Assembly: GCA_017617715.1 (NCBI GenBank)
Contig: JAFZVQ010000085.1
Coordinates: forward strand, 1-44,765
Length of the DNA stretch: 44,765 nucleotides
DNA from: Bacteroidales bacterium
GTDB taxonomy: Bacteria; Bacteroidota; Bacteroidia; Bacteroidales; UBA932
Direction: 5' to 3'
Shown here piece after piece: positions 1 through 8,700 of the stretch. Positions within the stretch are counted from its first letter, which is position 1. Each line of letters opens with the position of its first letter. Both the position numbers and the translations under genes were made by a program. The notes beneath the pieces were generated by a model, which searched no databases, was not told the DNA's origin, and saw only the letters and a program-made list of their open reading frames with translations.

Positions 1-4
1 CTTG

Positions 5-373
5 ATGAGACCAAACAGATCATTTATGGACAGGCATCTTAAAGCACACATCTACGATATTTCTAGCGCCGTCGACGAAATACAGTCATTCTTTGACCAA
101 GTTCCACGTCGTTTTGATGAGTATAGCAAGAATATGATGCTTCGTCGGGCCATTGAACGCAATGTCGGCATCATTGGAGAGGCCGTAAACAAGATTATCA
201 AGAACAATCCTGAAATTGAGATATCTAACGCAAGGGCCATTATCGCTACGCGCAATCGAGTCATCCATGACTATGCTGCCGTAACGGATGACGTGATGTG
301 GAAAATCGTCATTAACGATCTTCCAAAATTGAAAGCAGAAATCGAAACTCTAATGGCAGAGGAAACTCAGTAA
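5..373 (+). CDS. HepT-like toxin (DUF86 family), partner gene cut off
   Basis: A 122-residue protein of the HepT/DUF86 family, the RNase-like toxin of MNT-HepT toxin-antitoxin pairs. The defining RX4HXY motif is visible at R83, H88 and Y90 (RNRVIHDY), in an otherwise helical protein; the length is normal for the family. I chose the ATG at 5 because a TGA at 3-5 overlaps it as TGATG, the kind of coupling expected if a MNT nucleotidyltransferase antitoxin gene ends just upstream, outside the window. A later ATG at 26 is possible. The gene is clearly more AT-rich than the rest of the window, which suggests acquisition by transfer. Family assignment is firm; toxicity and the identity of the partner are inference. 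Confidence 0.85.
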   Translation: MRPNRSFMDRHLKAHIYDISSAVDEIQSFFDQVPRRFDEYSKNMMLRRAIERNVGIIGEAVNKIIKNNPEIEISNARAIIATRNRVIHDYAAVTDDVMWKIVINDLPKLKAEIETLMAEETQ

Positions 374-439
374 TTATCAGAACCACAGTAATTCGGTAAT
401 TCCGAAATTCTTTCTACAAGCCTCAGAAACCCCTCTACA

Positions 440-466
440 CGACTGTTTCCATTTTGGAAATAGTCG
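440..466. other. hairpin downstream of hepT
   Basis: An 11-bp stem (440-450 with 456-466, one G-T pair) around the loop ATTTT. It has no T tract. It may protect or end the hepT transcript, but this is only inferred from position. Confidence 0.35.
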
Positions 467-510
467 CATCTGCTTTCAATTTTACTAATAAATGATAACA
501 AAGAAAAGCC

Positions 511-548
511 AAAACCAAGGGAAAACAAGCTTGCGTTCCCTTGGTTTT
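511..548. terminator. bidirectional rho-independent terminator
   Basis: A perfect 13-bp stem (AAAACCAAGGGAA at 511-523 with its complement at 536-548) closes a 12-nt loop between the convergent hepT and lipoprotein genes. The A-rich left arm and T-rich right arm supply U-rich ends in both directions, and the minus-strand read-out continues into TTTTCTTTG. It probably ends the minus-strand lipoprotein transcript and backs up hepT. Confidence 0.8.
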
Positions 549-588
549 GTTGATAGTTTTGCTATGTCGGATGCGAGCGGTAGCGGCG

Positions 589-1722
589 CTATTCCATTAC
601 GGGGCGGACGCTTGCGCCTGTAGAGCGGCGGTCAAAAGTGGTGCATGATAAGTCGATTAAGTCTGTGTAAGAGGTAAAATGCAGCGACCAGGGTTGGATG
701 GTAGAATTATCTGGCAGGGATGCGGACCAGTAAAGGCCGTGGTATTGCCCCACAACATTATTGGAGTAGTCCTTGTTTAACATATACCCGGCCAGCGGAA
801 GGAAAATCCATTTATCGGGAGAAGATTTTGAGGACACTTTGTATCCGCCAATGCCGTTCAGCTCGGCCCGTGTCCAGTCGCAATTGTCTTTCAACTCCCT
901 CCATTCTTCCACTGTAGGCGTTCGCCAGTTGCCGCCGCGGGCCGTTCTTGCCGCGTCGTCCTCGGGCTCCAGGACCTTTTTGCCGTCTGCTTTGCAGTAC
1001 TTGGTCAGGGTGTTGGACGCCCCGTCGAGCCACTTGTAATTGTCAATGTAATAATGGTCTTTAGCTTCCGTCTCTCCCCAGGCGAACAAGTCGCCATTTT
1101 CTTCAGGCTTGTCCGCTCCAACATTGCAGCTGGCCCAGAATACGCTCAAGCCCAAATCTACGGCGCCGTCGGCCGATACGTCGTGGACGGAAACCACGCA
1201 GGACGCCTGAGCCGACCCCGCTTTGGCGGTGATAGTGGCGCTGCCCACAGCGACACCGGTCACCGTGCCGTCTGCAACTGTTGCGACAGTTTTGTCGGAC
1301 GAAGACCATTCGATGGCGTCTGTGCTGCTGGCCGGGTCTATCGTTGCCGTCAGCTTCCTGCTCGCCCCGACTGACAGAATAAACGATTCCTTATTCAGTG
1401 TGATGGATTTGGCCGGGATTACAACCGTAACCACGCACTTGTCTGTATTGTCGTCGCAGCTTACCGATATCTCTGCGGTGCCGGCGTCAACGCCAAGCAC
1501 GATGCCCTCTTCTCCGTTTGGGGTAACGGTGGCGACCTCCGGATTTGAACTGACCCAGGTAAGCGTCTTGCCCGATGCCTTTGCGGGAGTCAGCTTTGCC
1601 GTCAAAACAGCGACTGTGCCTTTTTCCAGAGTGATTTCTGATTTGTCGAGAGCGACTTTGACTTCTTTTGTGCAGCCGGCCAGCAAGAGCAGCACCGCGA
1701 GTGCGAAGAGGATTCGTTTCAT
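589..1722 (-). CDS. Ig-like (Big2) lipoprotein with FISUMP-like C-terminal domain
   Basis: A 377-residue predicted lipoprotein: hydrophobic signal ending in LLAGC with the lipidated Cys at 17. Two bacterial Ig-like repeats of Big2 type follow (about residues 22-100 and 104-178), each with a VxLTAxxxPAxA-like strand and a WSSS/WVSS core. The rest (about 183-377) resembles the Fibrobacter succinogenes major paralogous domain/DUF1566 group, with WASCNVGA, GGNWRTPTVEEW, FLPLAGY, YWSAS and a terminal SVRPV. Proteins of this make-up are common surface proteins in Bacteroidales; the function is unknown and may be adhesion or ligand binding. It is monocistronic, facing hepT with a shared terminator between them. 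Domain names are from memory of family patterns; the lipoprotein call is solid. Confidence 0.8.
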   Translation of the reverse strand: MKRILFALAVLLLLAGCTKEVKVALDKSEITLEKGTVAVLTAKLTPAKASGKTLTWVSSNPEVATVTPNGEEGIVLGVDAGTAEISVSCDDNTDKCVVTVVIPAKSITLNKESFILSVGASRKLTATIDPASSTDAIEWSSSDKTVATVADGTVTGVAVGSATITAKAGSAQASCVVSVHDVSADGAVDLGLSVFWASCNVGADKPEENGDLFAWGETEAKDHYYIDNYKWLDGASNTLTKYCKADGKKVLEPEDDAARTARGGNWRTPTVEEWRELKDNCDWTRAELNGIGGYKVSSKSSPDKWIFLPLAGYMLNKDYSNNVVGQYHGLYWSASLPDNSTIQPWSLHFTSYTDLIDLSCTTFDRRSTGASVRPVME

Positions 1723-1875
1723 GACGGGATACGGTTATGTCGCACAAACCGGGCGGTTTGCGCGAGGTGGTTATTTAAATTGCTGATTACTAATGCGTTA
1801 ATACCCCCCCCCTGTAGAGGGATCACAGACAAGGCATGTATGATGTGCCAAAGCCATTTTAATTTCGCAGACTTC

Positions 1876-1883
1876 CAAAAATA
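1876..1883 (-). promoter_or_regulatory. possible -7 box for the Ig-like lipoprotein
   Basis: The minus strand reads TATTTTTG, matching TAnnTTTG. No TTG is seen at the expected -33 distance. It would give a leader of about 150 nt containing the C9 tract. Confidence 0.3.
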
Positions 1884-2007
1884 CGAATAATCCGGGAAAT
1901 TTGGAACGCCGGAAGCTGTTTTTGTTCCATTTCACCTTAAATCAGTGCTGTTGGGAACAAAACCATGGCATATCGTTCCAAAGCAATGCCGGTGCACCCT
2001 TTCCTTT

Positions 2008-2056
2008 CATTCCGAGTCGCACAGCGACGAAGATTCTTCGCTTCGCTCAGAATGAC
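2008..2056 (-). repeat. REP-like element (CATTCTGAGCGAAGCGAAG family)
   Basis: Read on the minus strand it begins TGTCATTCTGAGCGAAGCG and continues into GAAGAATCTTCG, ending CTCGGAATG. Its ends pair (CATTCTGAG with CTCGGAATG, one wobble), so it folds as an imperfect hairpin. The same core occurs in two copies inside the EamA gene at 42266-42325, which shows that it is a dispersed family. Confidence 0.75.
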
Positions 2057-2084
2057 AAAAAGGCCATAATGACAAAAAAATTGT

Positions 2085-2092
2085 TATCTTTG
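2085..2092 (+). promoter_or_regulatory. -7 box for the small protein-dacB unit
   Basis: TATCTTTG matches TAnnTTTG and lies 22 nt before the ATG at 2115. No clear -33 TTG is seen. Confidence 0.55.
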
Positions 2093-2114
2093 CCACGATA
2101 TAACAAAGACAGAT

Positions 2115-2390
2115 ATGAATCTTAGAGACATCAAGAAAGACATCGACTATGTGCTGAGCGCATTCATCGAAGATTGCTCGCTGGTTGCAGCTATCAACGC
2201 CAAGGTTTCAGAAGATAAGGCTTCCGAGCTGATGGAGAAGGCCGTGGACCTCTACAACGAACTCCGCGACAAGGTCAACCAGGTGGAAGGCCCTGCAGGC
2301 AAATACTACAACGCACTCCGCAAGGAGGTCCTCGAGCGCACCGACGCTCTCTACGAGGAACTCAGCGCGGCCGTCAAGGCAAAGGCTTGA
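2115..2390 (+). CDS. small helical protein, function unknown
   Basis: A 91-residue acidic/basic, cysteine-poor protein with no signal peptide, predicted to be almost entirely alpha-helical (runs such as DKASELMEKAVDLYNELRDK and LRKEVLERTDALYEEL). I do not recognise a characterised family; it resembles small conserved cytoplasmic proteins of Bacteroidales. A promoter box lies 22 nt upstream. Its stop overlaps the probable start of dacB by 4 nt (TTGA), so the two are probably translationally coupled. A role linked to cell-wall metabolism would be guilt by association only. Confidence 0.75.
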   Translation: MNLRDIKKDIDYVLSAFIEDCSLVAAINAKVSEDKASELMEKAVDLYNELRDKVNQVEGPAGKYYNALRKEVLERTDALYEELSAAVKAKA

Positions 2391-3895
2391 GTCCTTTAGG
2401 CAAGATACTCGCCCCGCTCGCCCTGCTGCTTTGCGCAGGGGTGGCGGGACGGACCACAGCGACGCAGAAGCTCCTTTCCGAATATGCCGGAAAAGAGCCT
2501 CTGCGTTCGGGTATCGTGGGCGTGCTTGCGGTGCGCGGAGCCGACACGCTCGCCCAGATGAACCGTTCGATTAAGATGGTCCCGGCATCGAACATGAAAC
2601 TCCTGACCACCGGCCTGGCCCTGCTCAACCTCGGCGCCGACTGGCAGTTCCGGACCACCCTTGCCTACAGCGGCACCATCAAGGACGGCGTGCTGGAGGG
2701 CGACCTTTACATAGTCGGCGGGGGAGACCCGACCACCGCCGCCCAGACCCCCTGCGCGGACTCCGTCGCCGTGACCTTCGCGAAATGGAAGAAAATACTC
2801 GACGATAAAGGCATCAAGGCCATCAAGGGCAGCGTCGTGGGCGATCCCCGCTTCTTCGGGCGCCCCTTCGCCGATCCCTCGTGGCAGGCGGAAGATCTGG
2901 GCTGCATCGACGGTGCAGGCCCCTCGGGGCTGAATTTCTTCGGCAATTCGCAGGTGTTCACCGTCTCTCCCGGCCCAGTGGGGAAGGCTCCGAAGATTGA
3001 GCTCCAGTATCCCGACACCCCCTGGATGAACTATGTCAACTCCGCCGTGACCTCTGCATCCGGCACTGCCAATACCATTTATTATTTAGGCACCGGCTTC
3101 GGGCCCTTCGGCGAATTCCACGGCCAGTTCCCCTCGGGGCGCCGGGAATACAAATACTACAGCACCAATTTCTTCGGCTCCTACACCTGCGCCTACTTCT
3201 TCTGTAACTACCTGATATCCTTCGGGATACCCGTGGACGGCGGATACGCGGACATTTCCCCCCAGGGCAATATCCGCACCGACCTCCTCTTCTCGGACGT
3301 GGGCAGGCGCGCCCTTCCTTCGGACGCCCTCCAGCCCCTCGGCGTCACCCTTTCCCCCCAGCTCTGGGAGATAGTGCGCGACACCAATTTCGAGAGCAAC
3401 AACTTCTACGCGGAGACCCTGTTCAACATGCTGTCGGCCAAGCGCTTCGGCAAGTCGAACCGGGACCTTTCCGACGACGCAGCGATGGAAATGCTCACCA
3501 CGATGGGCCTCCGCCCGGCCGGGGCCTGCGTGATAAGGGACGGCAGCGGCCTGTCGAGAAAGAACTACGTGTCTGCTGAATTCTTCGTGCGCTTCCTGCG
3601 CCGCATGCACGGCGGCCCCGTGCGCGACTACTTCATCGCCTCGCTCCCGGGCCCCGGCCAGGGCACGCTTAAATACCGCCTTGCGAACGTCCCCTCCGAG
3701 ATCAAGAAGCGCGTACGCATGAAGAGCGGTTCCATGAACGGAGTGCTCTGCTTCAGCGGCTATATCCTCCCCGAAGACGGCAACCGCGCCAATACGATTT
3801 ATTTTTCCATGCTCACCAACAACGTCGCCGCCCCCGCATCCACGGTGGGGCCGCTCCTTGAAGATCTGATTGTGAGCCTGGCCGGCGAGCAGTAG
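2387..3895 (+). CDS. dacB: D-Ala-D-Ala carboxypeptidase/endopeptidase, PBP4 family (peptidase S13)
   Basis: A 502-residue class C low-molecular-weight penicillin-binding protein that removes terminal D-Ala or cuts peptide cross-links in the periplasm. All three active-site motifs are visible: S68-N-M-K71 (SxxK), S337-N-N339 (SxN) and K446-S-G448 (a KSG form of KTG). The family's DGSGLSRKN block is at about 385-393. A signal peptide (LAPLALLLCAGVAG) starts right after the proposed TTG start; no earlier ATG exists, and the 4-nt TTGA overlap with the upstream stop supports this start. It converges with smpB: the two stop codons are 1 nt apart, leaving no room for a terminator. Confidence 0.93.
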   Translation: MSPLGKILAPLALLLCAGVAGRTTATQKLLSEYAGKEPLRSGIVGVLAVRGADTLAQMNRSIKMVPASNMKLLTTGLALLNLGADWQFRTTLAYSGTIKDGVLEGDLYIVGGGDPTTAAQTPCADSVAVTFAKWKKILDDKGIKAIKGSVVGDPRFFGRPFADPSWQAEDLGCIDGAGPSGLNFFGNSQVFTVSPGPVGKAPKIELQYPDTPWMNYVNSAVTSASGTANTIYYLGTGFGPFGEFHGQFPSGRREYKYYSTNFFGSYTCAYFFCNYLISFGIPVDGGYADISPQGNIRTDLLFSDVGRRALPSDALQPLGVTLSPQLWEIVRDTNFESNNFYAETLFNMLSAKRFGKSNRDLSDDAAMEMLTTMGLRPAGACVIRDGSGLSRKNYVSAEFFVRFLRRMHGGPVRDYFIASLPGPGQGTLKYRLANVPSEIKKRVRMKSGSMNGVLCFSGYILPEDGNRANTIYFSMLTNNVAAPASTVGPLLEDLIVSLAGEQ

Positions 3896-3896
3896 C

Positions 3897-4364
3897 CTAA
3901 TCCCTCTCCATCTCGCGCCGTATGTCCTTTTCGCGTATGGTGGCCCGCTTGTCGTACTCCTTCTTGCCCTTCGCCAGGGCGATGTGGAGCTTGGCGAAGC
4001 CGTTGTCGGCGATGTAGGCGCGCACGGCGATGATGCTGAGGCCCTTGGTCTTGACGGCCTGGTCGAGGTGCCGCAGCTCGCGGCGGGTCAGCAGGAGCTT
4101 GCGGTCGCGCGCGGGCTCATGGCTGCCCCACTTCGAAGCCCAGAAATAGGTGGCGATATTCATGCCCTTGACGTAGAGCTCGCCGCCCGAAAAATAGCAC
4201 CAGGCGTCCTGCAGGGAGGCTTTTCCGGCGCGAAGCGACTTGATTTCGGTGCCCACGAGCACAATGCCGGCGTCGTACTCCTCGAGGAACTCGTAGTCGT
4301 ACGAAGCGCGCTTGTTGCTCACCTGCACGCGCGGGGACTTCTTCTTTGCGCCGCCGCCGCTCAT
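3897..4364 (-). CDS. smpB: SsrA-binding protein SmpB
   Basis: A 155-residue tmRNA-binding protein needed for trans-translation, the rescue of stalled ribosomes. Family signatures are clear: [22 protein letters not shown], then GKASLQDAW near the start of the OB-like core, and the basic tail ending [22 protein letters not shown]. The frame is open further upstream, but the ATG at 4364 overlaps the metK stop as ATGA and starts right at the conserved region (MSGGGAKKK), so it is the better start. It is co-transcribed with metK and therefore under the same leader. Confidence 0.95.
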   Translation of the reverse strand: MSGGGAKKKSPRVQVSNKRASYDYEFLEEYDAGIVLVGTEIKSLRAGKASLQDAWCYFSGGELYVKGMNIATYFWASKWGSHEPARDRKLLLTRRELRHLDQAVKTKGLSIIAVRAYIADNGFAKLHIALAKGKKEYDKRATIREKDIRREMERD

Positions 4365-5605
4365 AAGCCGAAGGCGTTTTTGATGTCGTCCACCATGTCC
4401 AGGAGCTCCCATCCGAAGAACTGCACCTCGCGCTCCTGCCCCTGTATCTTCACCTTGGCGCGGTAGGGCTTGCGGCCCACGTGGCCGTAGGCGGCGGTGG
4501 GGGAGAAGATGGGGTTGGTGAGCCCGAAACGGCGCACTATTGCGGCCGGGCGCAGGTCGAACAACTCGCTTACTTTCTGCGCGATACAGGCGTCGCCACC
4601 GGGCACCTTAGCTGATCCGAAAGTCTCCACGAACACGCTCACAGGCTCGGCCACGCCGATGGCGTAGGCCAGCTGCACCAGCGCCTCGTCGCACACGCCC
4701 GCGGCCACCAGGTTCTTGGCTATGTGCCTGGCGGCGTAGGCGGCGCTGCGGTCCACCTTCGAGGAGTCCTTCCCGGAGAAGGCTCCGCCGCCGTGGGCTC
4801 CGCGCCCGCCGTACGTGTCTACTATTATCTTGCGCCCGGTCAGTCCGGTGTCGCCGGCGGGGCCGCCGATGACGAACTTGCCGGTGGGGTTGACGTGGAG
4901 TATCCAGTCGCCCTTGAATAGGGCTGCCGTGCGCTCGGGGAGCGAAGCTATCAGCCTCGGTATCACTATGTTGCGCACGTCGGCTTCGATCCTGGAGTGC
5001 ATGGCTTCGTCGGTGTCGAATTCGTCGTGCTGAGTGCTCAGGACTATAGTGTGGATGCGCACCGGGTGGTGGTGCGAAGAGAATTCCACGGTGAACTGGG
5101 CCTTGGCGTCCGGGCGCAGGTAGGGCATGAGCTCCGGCTCGAAGTGCCTGATGCAGGCAAGTTCCCGGAGCAGCGCGTGCGAAAGGCTGAGGGCCAGGGG
5201 CATGTAGTTTTCGGTGTCGCGGCAGGCGTATCCGAACATCATTCCCTGGTCGCCGGCGCCCTGCTCCTCGGCGGAGGCGCGCACCACGCCGCGGTTGATG
5301 TCGGCGCTCTGCTCATGGATGGTGCTGATGATGCCGCAGGAGGCGGCGTCGAAGCCATATTCGGCCTTGGTGTAGCCTATTTTCCGCAGGGTGCGGCGTA
5401 CGGTCTGGTGGATGTCCACGTAGGCGTTGTCCGAGCGTACCTCGCCGCCCACGACCACCAGTCCGGCGGTGCAGAAAGTCTCGCACGCCACCTTGGCGTC
5501 CGGGTCCTGGGAGAGGAATTCGTCGAGAATAGCGTCTGAAATCTGGTCGGCAACTTTGTCGGGATGCCCTTCGGAGACTGACTCCGATGTGAAGAGATAA
5601 TTCAT
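4361..5605 (-). CDS. metK: S-adenosylmethionine synthetase
   Basis: A 414-residue MetK, which makes S-adenosylmethionine from methionine and ATP. Diagnostic blocks include [13 protein letters not shown] at the N terminus, the methionine-loop motif [30 protein letters not shown] and [19 protein letters not shown]. All three MetK domains are present; the family is usually 380-430 residues. I start at the ATG at 5605 (MNYLFTSES); the frame is open 12 codons further, but that stretch is the leader RNA. The leader holds a probable SAM-II-type riboswitch, so expression is probably product-inhibited. The stop overlaps smpB (ATGA). Confidence 0.96.
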   Translation of the reverse strand: MNYLFTSESVSEGHPDKVADQISDAILDEFLSQDPDAKVACETFCTAGLVVVGGEVRSDNAYVDIHQTVRRTLRKIGYTKAEYGFDAASCGIISTIHEQSADINRGVVRASAEEQGAGDQGMMFGYACRDTENYMPLALSLSHALLRELACIRHFEPELMPYLRPDAKAQFTVEFSSHHHPVRIHTIVLSTQHDEFDTDEAMHSRIEADVRNIVIPRLIASLPERTAALFKGDWILHVNPTGKFVIGGPAGDTGLTGRKIIVDTYGGRGAHGGGAFSGKDSSKVDRSAAYAARHIAKNLVAAGVCDEALVQLAYAIGVAEPVSVFVETFGSAKVPGGDACIAQKVSELFDLRPAAIVRRFGLTNPIFSPTAAYGHVGRKPYRAKVKIQGQEREVQFFGWELLDMVDDIKNAFGL

Positions 5606-5655
5606 TTTAGCATTTTTTAAAGCGAGGTTGCAAGCATACAAATCTTTCCTCGCAG
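5605..5655 (-). promoter_or_regulatory. probable SAM-II-type riboswitch in the metK leader
   Basis: On the minus strand the leader has a 6-bp stem (GCGAGG from 5653 to 5648, CCTCGC from 5627 to 5622). Its loop contains GATTT (5644-5640) and TTGCAA (5633-5628), followed downstream by AAAAAAT and GCTAAAA (5611-5605). The order stem, GAUUU, UUGCAA, closing stem, AAAU, GCUAAAA is that of the SAM-II pseudoknot aptamer as I remember it, and AUUU can pair with AAAU across the stem. The last A of GCUAAAA is the A of the metK start codon, so SAM binding would bury the start. Motif matching was by eye only. Confidence 0.72.
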
Positions 5656-5666
5656 GTTATTGGGTG

Positions 5667-5674
5667 CAAAGATA
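5667..5674 (-). promoter_or_regulatory. -7 box of the metK promoter
   Basis: The minus strand reads TATCTTTG (TAnnTTTG). Transcription would start a few nt downstream, near 5662, just before the riboswitch fold. No -33 TTG is evident. Confidence 0.6.
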
Positions 5675-5707
5675 AGCAAAAAATGTTAATAAATTGTTGA
5701 ATTCTTA

Positions 5708-5739
5708 TTTGTGCGGTATCTTTTCTTGATATAACTTTG
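5708..5739 (+). promoter_or_regulatory. promoter of the first TonB-receptor unit
   Basis: TTTG at 5708-5711 and TAACTTTG at 5732-5739 are separated by 20 nt, a textbook Bacteroidota -33/-7 pair. The start would fall near 5745, giving a leader of about 35 nt that is A/T-rich and has no Shine-Dalgarno sequence. Confidence 0.8.
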
Positions 5740-5779
5740 CACCAGAAAAAAATAATATTTTTAACATTATTTTTATTTT

Positions 5780-8700
5780 ATGAAAAAATCATTCAAGGCG
5801 ATGTTGCTGTCCCTGGCAGCAATGTTTCTTGTCGTGTCCTCCTATGCGCAGGTCACGACTGCTTCCATGAGTGGTAAGGTCTCTGACACCGCAGGTCCCG
5901 TGGTCGGGGCCGCCGTGGTGGCAGTCCACCAGCCCACCGGTTCCCAGTATTACGCTGTGACCGACGCCGGCGGCCGTTACTACATCAACAACATTATGGC
6001 CGGCGGCCCTTACGTCGTCACGGTTTCCTGTCTCGGCTACACCGATTCCGTCTTCAAGGACATCCACGTGGCCCTTTCCGACAACTTCGTCATCAACGCA
6101 GACCTCAAGGAAGAGTCCCTCAGCCTGGACGCCGTGGTGGTCTCCGCTGAAGGCAACACCTCGAATATGCGTTCCGACCGCGCCGGAGCCCTCACCGCTT
6201 TGGATTCAAAGCAGATGATGAAGGTCCCCACCGTGACCCGAAGCATGAACGATATCCTCAAACAGACCCCCCAGGCATTCGTGTCCGGCACCAAGACCTT
6301 CATCGGAGGCGGTTCCTACCGTGATTCCTATGTGACCGTGGACGGTGCGGCGATGAACAACGCTTTCGGTATCGGCAGCAACCTGCCCGCCGGCGGAAGC
6401 CCCATCTCCCTGGACGCCCTCGACCAGATAGCCATAGCAATCACCCCGTTTGACGTGCGCCAGTCCGGCTTCACCGGCGGCGGTATCAACGCCGTGTCCA
6501 AGTCCGGTACCAACGAAGTCTACGCCACGGCCTACGGCTTCTTCCGCAACCAGGACATGCAGGGCTACCAGGTGGCTGACTACGACCCGATCAACAAGAC
6601 AGACAGCCGTTATATGATGTACGGCGCCTCCGTGGGCGGCCCCATCATCAAGAACAAGCTCTTCTTCTTCGTCAACGTCGAGGCCGACCGTTCCGTCAGC
6701 CCCGGCCCCACCGGCAACCTCTCCGAGCGCACCGTGGGCGCAGACGGCAAGCTCACCGACACCGGCAAGGTGTTCACCGACGGCAAGGACCGCGTGGCCT
6801 ATCCTTCCTACGTGGTCATGGACGCCCTGGCCGACTACCTGAATACCAACTACGGCTACGATCCCGGCGCCTACCTGGGCTACAATACCGAGACCCCTTC
6901 CCTGAAGATTCTCGCCCGCGTGGACTGGAACATCAACAAGAACCACAAGTTCAACGTGCGCTACAACATGGTGAACAGCAAGAACGTGGTCGCCCCTTCC
7001 ACCTCCACCACCGGATTCGGCAACTCGGGCTTCTCCACCACCAACTGCCAGTCCTGGTACGCCCAGTACTTCCAGAACGCCCGCTACTACCAGGAGCAGA
7101 ACTTCTCCTCCGTGGCGGCCGAACTCAACTCCCGCTTCCTTGACGGCAAGCTCGGCAATTCCCTCCGCGTGGCCTACTCCCACCAGTATGAGCCCCGCAG
7201 CGTGGACGGCGGCTACTTCCCGTTCGTCGACCTCGTGGTCAACGACGTCAACGGCGACGGCAAGTCCCACATCTACACCACCTTCGGCACGGAGGCCTTC
7301 TCCTACGGCAACCTCCGCGACGTGAGCACCGTCACCGCCACCGACGAGGTGACCCTGAACCTTGGCAAGCACAGCCTGCTCGGCGGCTTGTCCTTCGAGT
7401 ACGACAACACCAAGAACGGCTTCCAGCGCATGGGCGCAGGCGCCTACGTGTTCGACTTTGCCGACGAACAGGCCCTCTACGACGCCATCAAGGGCGGCAC
7501 CCTGTTTGCCAATCCCCAGCAGTTTGCCATCACCCACGGCAACAACGCCACTTTCTCCCAGGAATTCCCGCACTTCAACTTCGGCCAGCTGTCCTTCTAC
7601 CTGCAGGACAACTACAACGTGAGCGACAACTTCAAGCTTACCGCCGGCGTACGTCTCGAGGTGCCCTTCTACCCTTCGCTTGACTTCAACCGCAACACCC
7701 GCGTGGAAGAGGCGACCTTCGCTCCCACTCCCAGCAACCCCAGCGGCAAGTACAGCACGGTCGACACCCCCGCCACCAGGCTCAGCGTATCGCCCCGTCT
7801 GGGATTCAACTGGGACATCTTCGGCAACCGCAGGGTAGTGCTCCGCGGCGGCACCGGCGTGTTCGTGGGCCGTATCCCCTTCGTGTGGATCGTGGGCCAG
7901 TCGGGTGATGCCGGCGTGCTCCAGACCACCGTCACCAGGATTGGCGAAGGCATCCCGACCATCGGCAACGACCGCGACGCCATCCTCAAGCAGCTCTATC
8001 CCGACGGCTACAATGCAGTGGCTGCGGGCCGCAACCTGACTTCCATCACCCTGATGGATCCCCAGCTCAAGAACCCCACCACCTGGAAGAGCTCCCTCGC
8101 CCTGGACGTGAACCTGCCCGGCGACATCAAGGCTTCCGTGGAAGGAGTGCTTAAGGAAGACATCCACGTCGTGACCCTGACCAACATCGGTCTCCTGCCT
8201 CCGACCACCCTCACCAGCACCGGCACCGACGGCGTGTCCGCAAGGCCTTACTATGCCAACGGCCGCTACGACAGCCAGATCACCGACGCCTACCTCATCA
8301 ACAACGTGAGCGGGCTCGGCAAGGCCGGCGAGTACTATTCCGTGACCGCCAAGCTGGAAAAGAACAACTGGCACGGCCTCAGCGCCAACATCGCTTACAC
8401 CTACAGCCACGCCAAGGTCATTATCGACGGTATCGGCGACCAGCCCGGTTCCGCATGGAAGGGCATCGTGTCGCAGCGCGGCACCAACAATCCCGAGCTC
8501 GGCTATGCCAGCTACGTGATGCCGCACCGCATCATCGGCAACCTCAGCTACTCCGTGGACTATGCCAGGTTCTTCGGCACCACCGTGGCCGTTTCCTACT
8601 ACGGCGGTCCCACCGGAAGGGCCAACTGCGACTACGTCAATAACGTCTTCGCCGACGGCGCCTACAACTACAGCCTTATCGACATCCCTACCGCAGACCA

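Larger units (their letters stand above)
1723..2114. other. 392-nt intergenic region between divergent genes
   Basis: This holds a C9 homopolymer at 1804-1812; a possible minus-strand promoter box (1876-1883) for the lipoprotein; a 9-bp inverted repeat (TTTTGTTCC at 1920-1928, GGAACAAAA at 1954-1962); a REP-like repeat (2008-2056); and the plus-strand promoter box at 2085-2092. No credible gene is present: the 74-codon frame across it is the usual spurious translation of the REP-like repeat. Confidence 0.7.

Noticed and set aside
589-1722. Variable protein of a diversity-generating retroelement
   Set aside because: The FISUMP-like C terminus resembles C-type-lectin folds, but no reverse transcriptase or template repeat is present in the window.
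1920-1962. Terminator formed by TTTTGTTCC/GGAACAAAA
   Set aside because: A 25-nt loop and AT-rich arms without a following T tract; no gene ends nearby on either strand.
1901-2125. 74-codon plus-strand frame before the small protein
   Set aside because: It translates the REP-like repeat (LRFAQND is its usual spurious product) and runs across a promoter box.
6206-8527. 773-codon open frame antisense to the first TonB receptor
   Set aside because: It is a GC-rich shadow of a strongly biased gene: composition dominated by Gly, Val, His and Ala, no start context and no recognisable domain.
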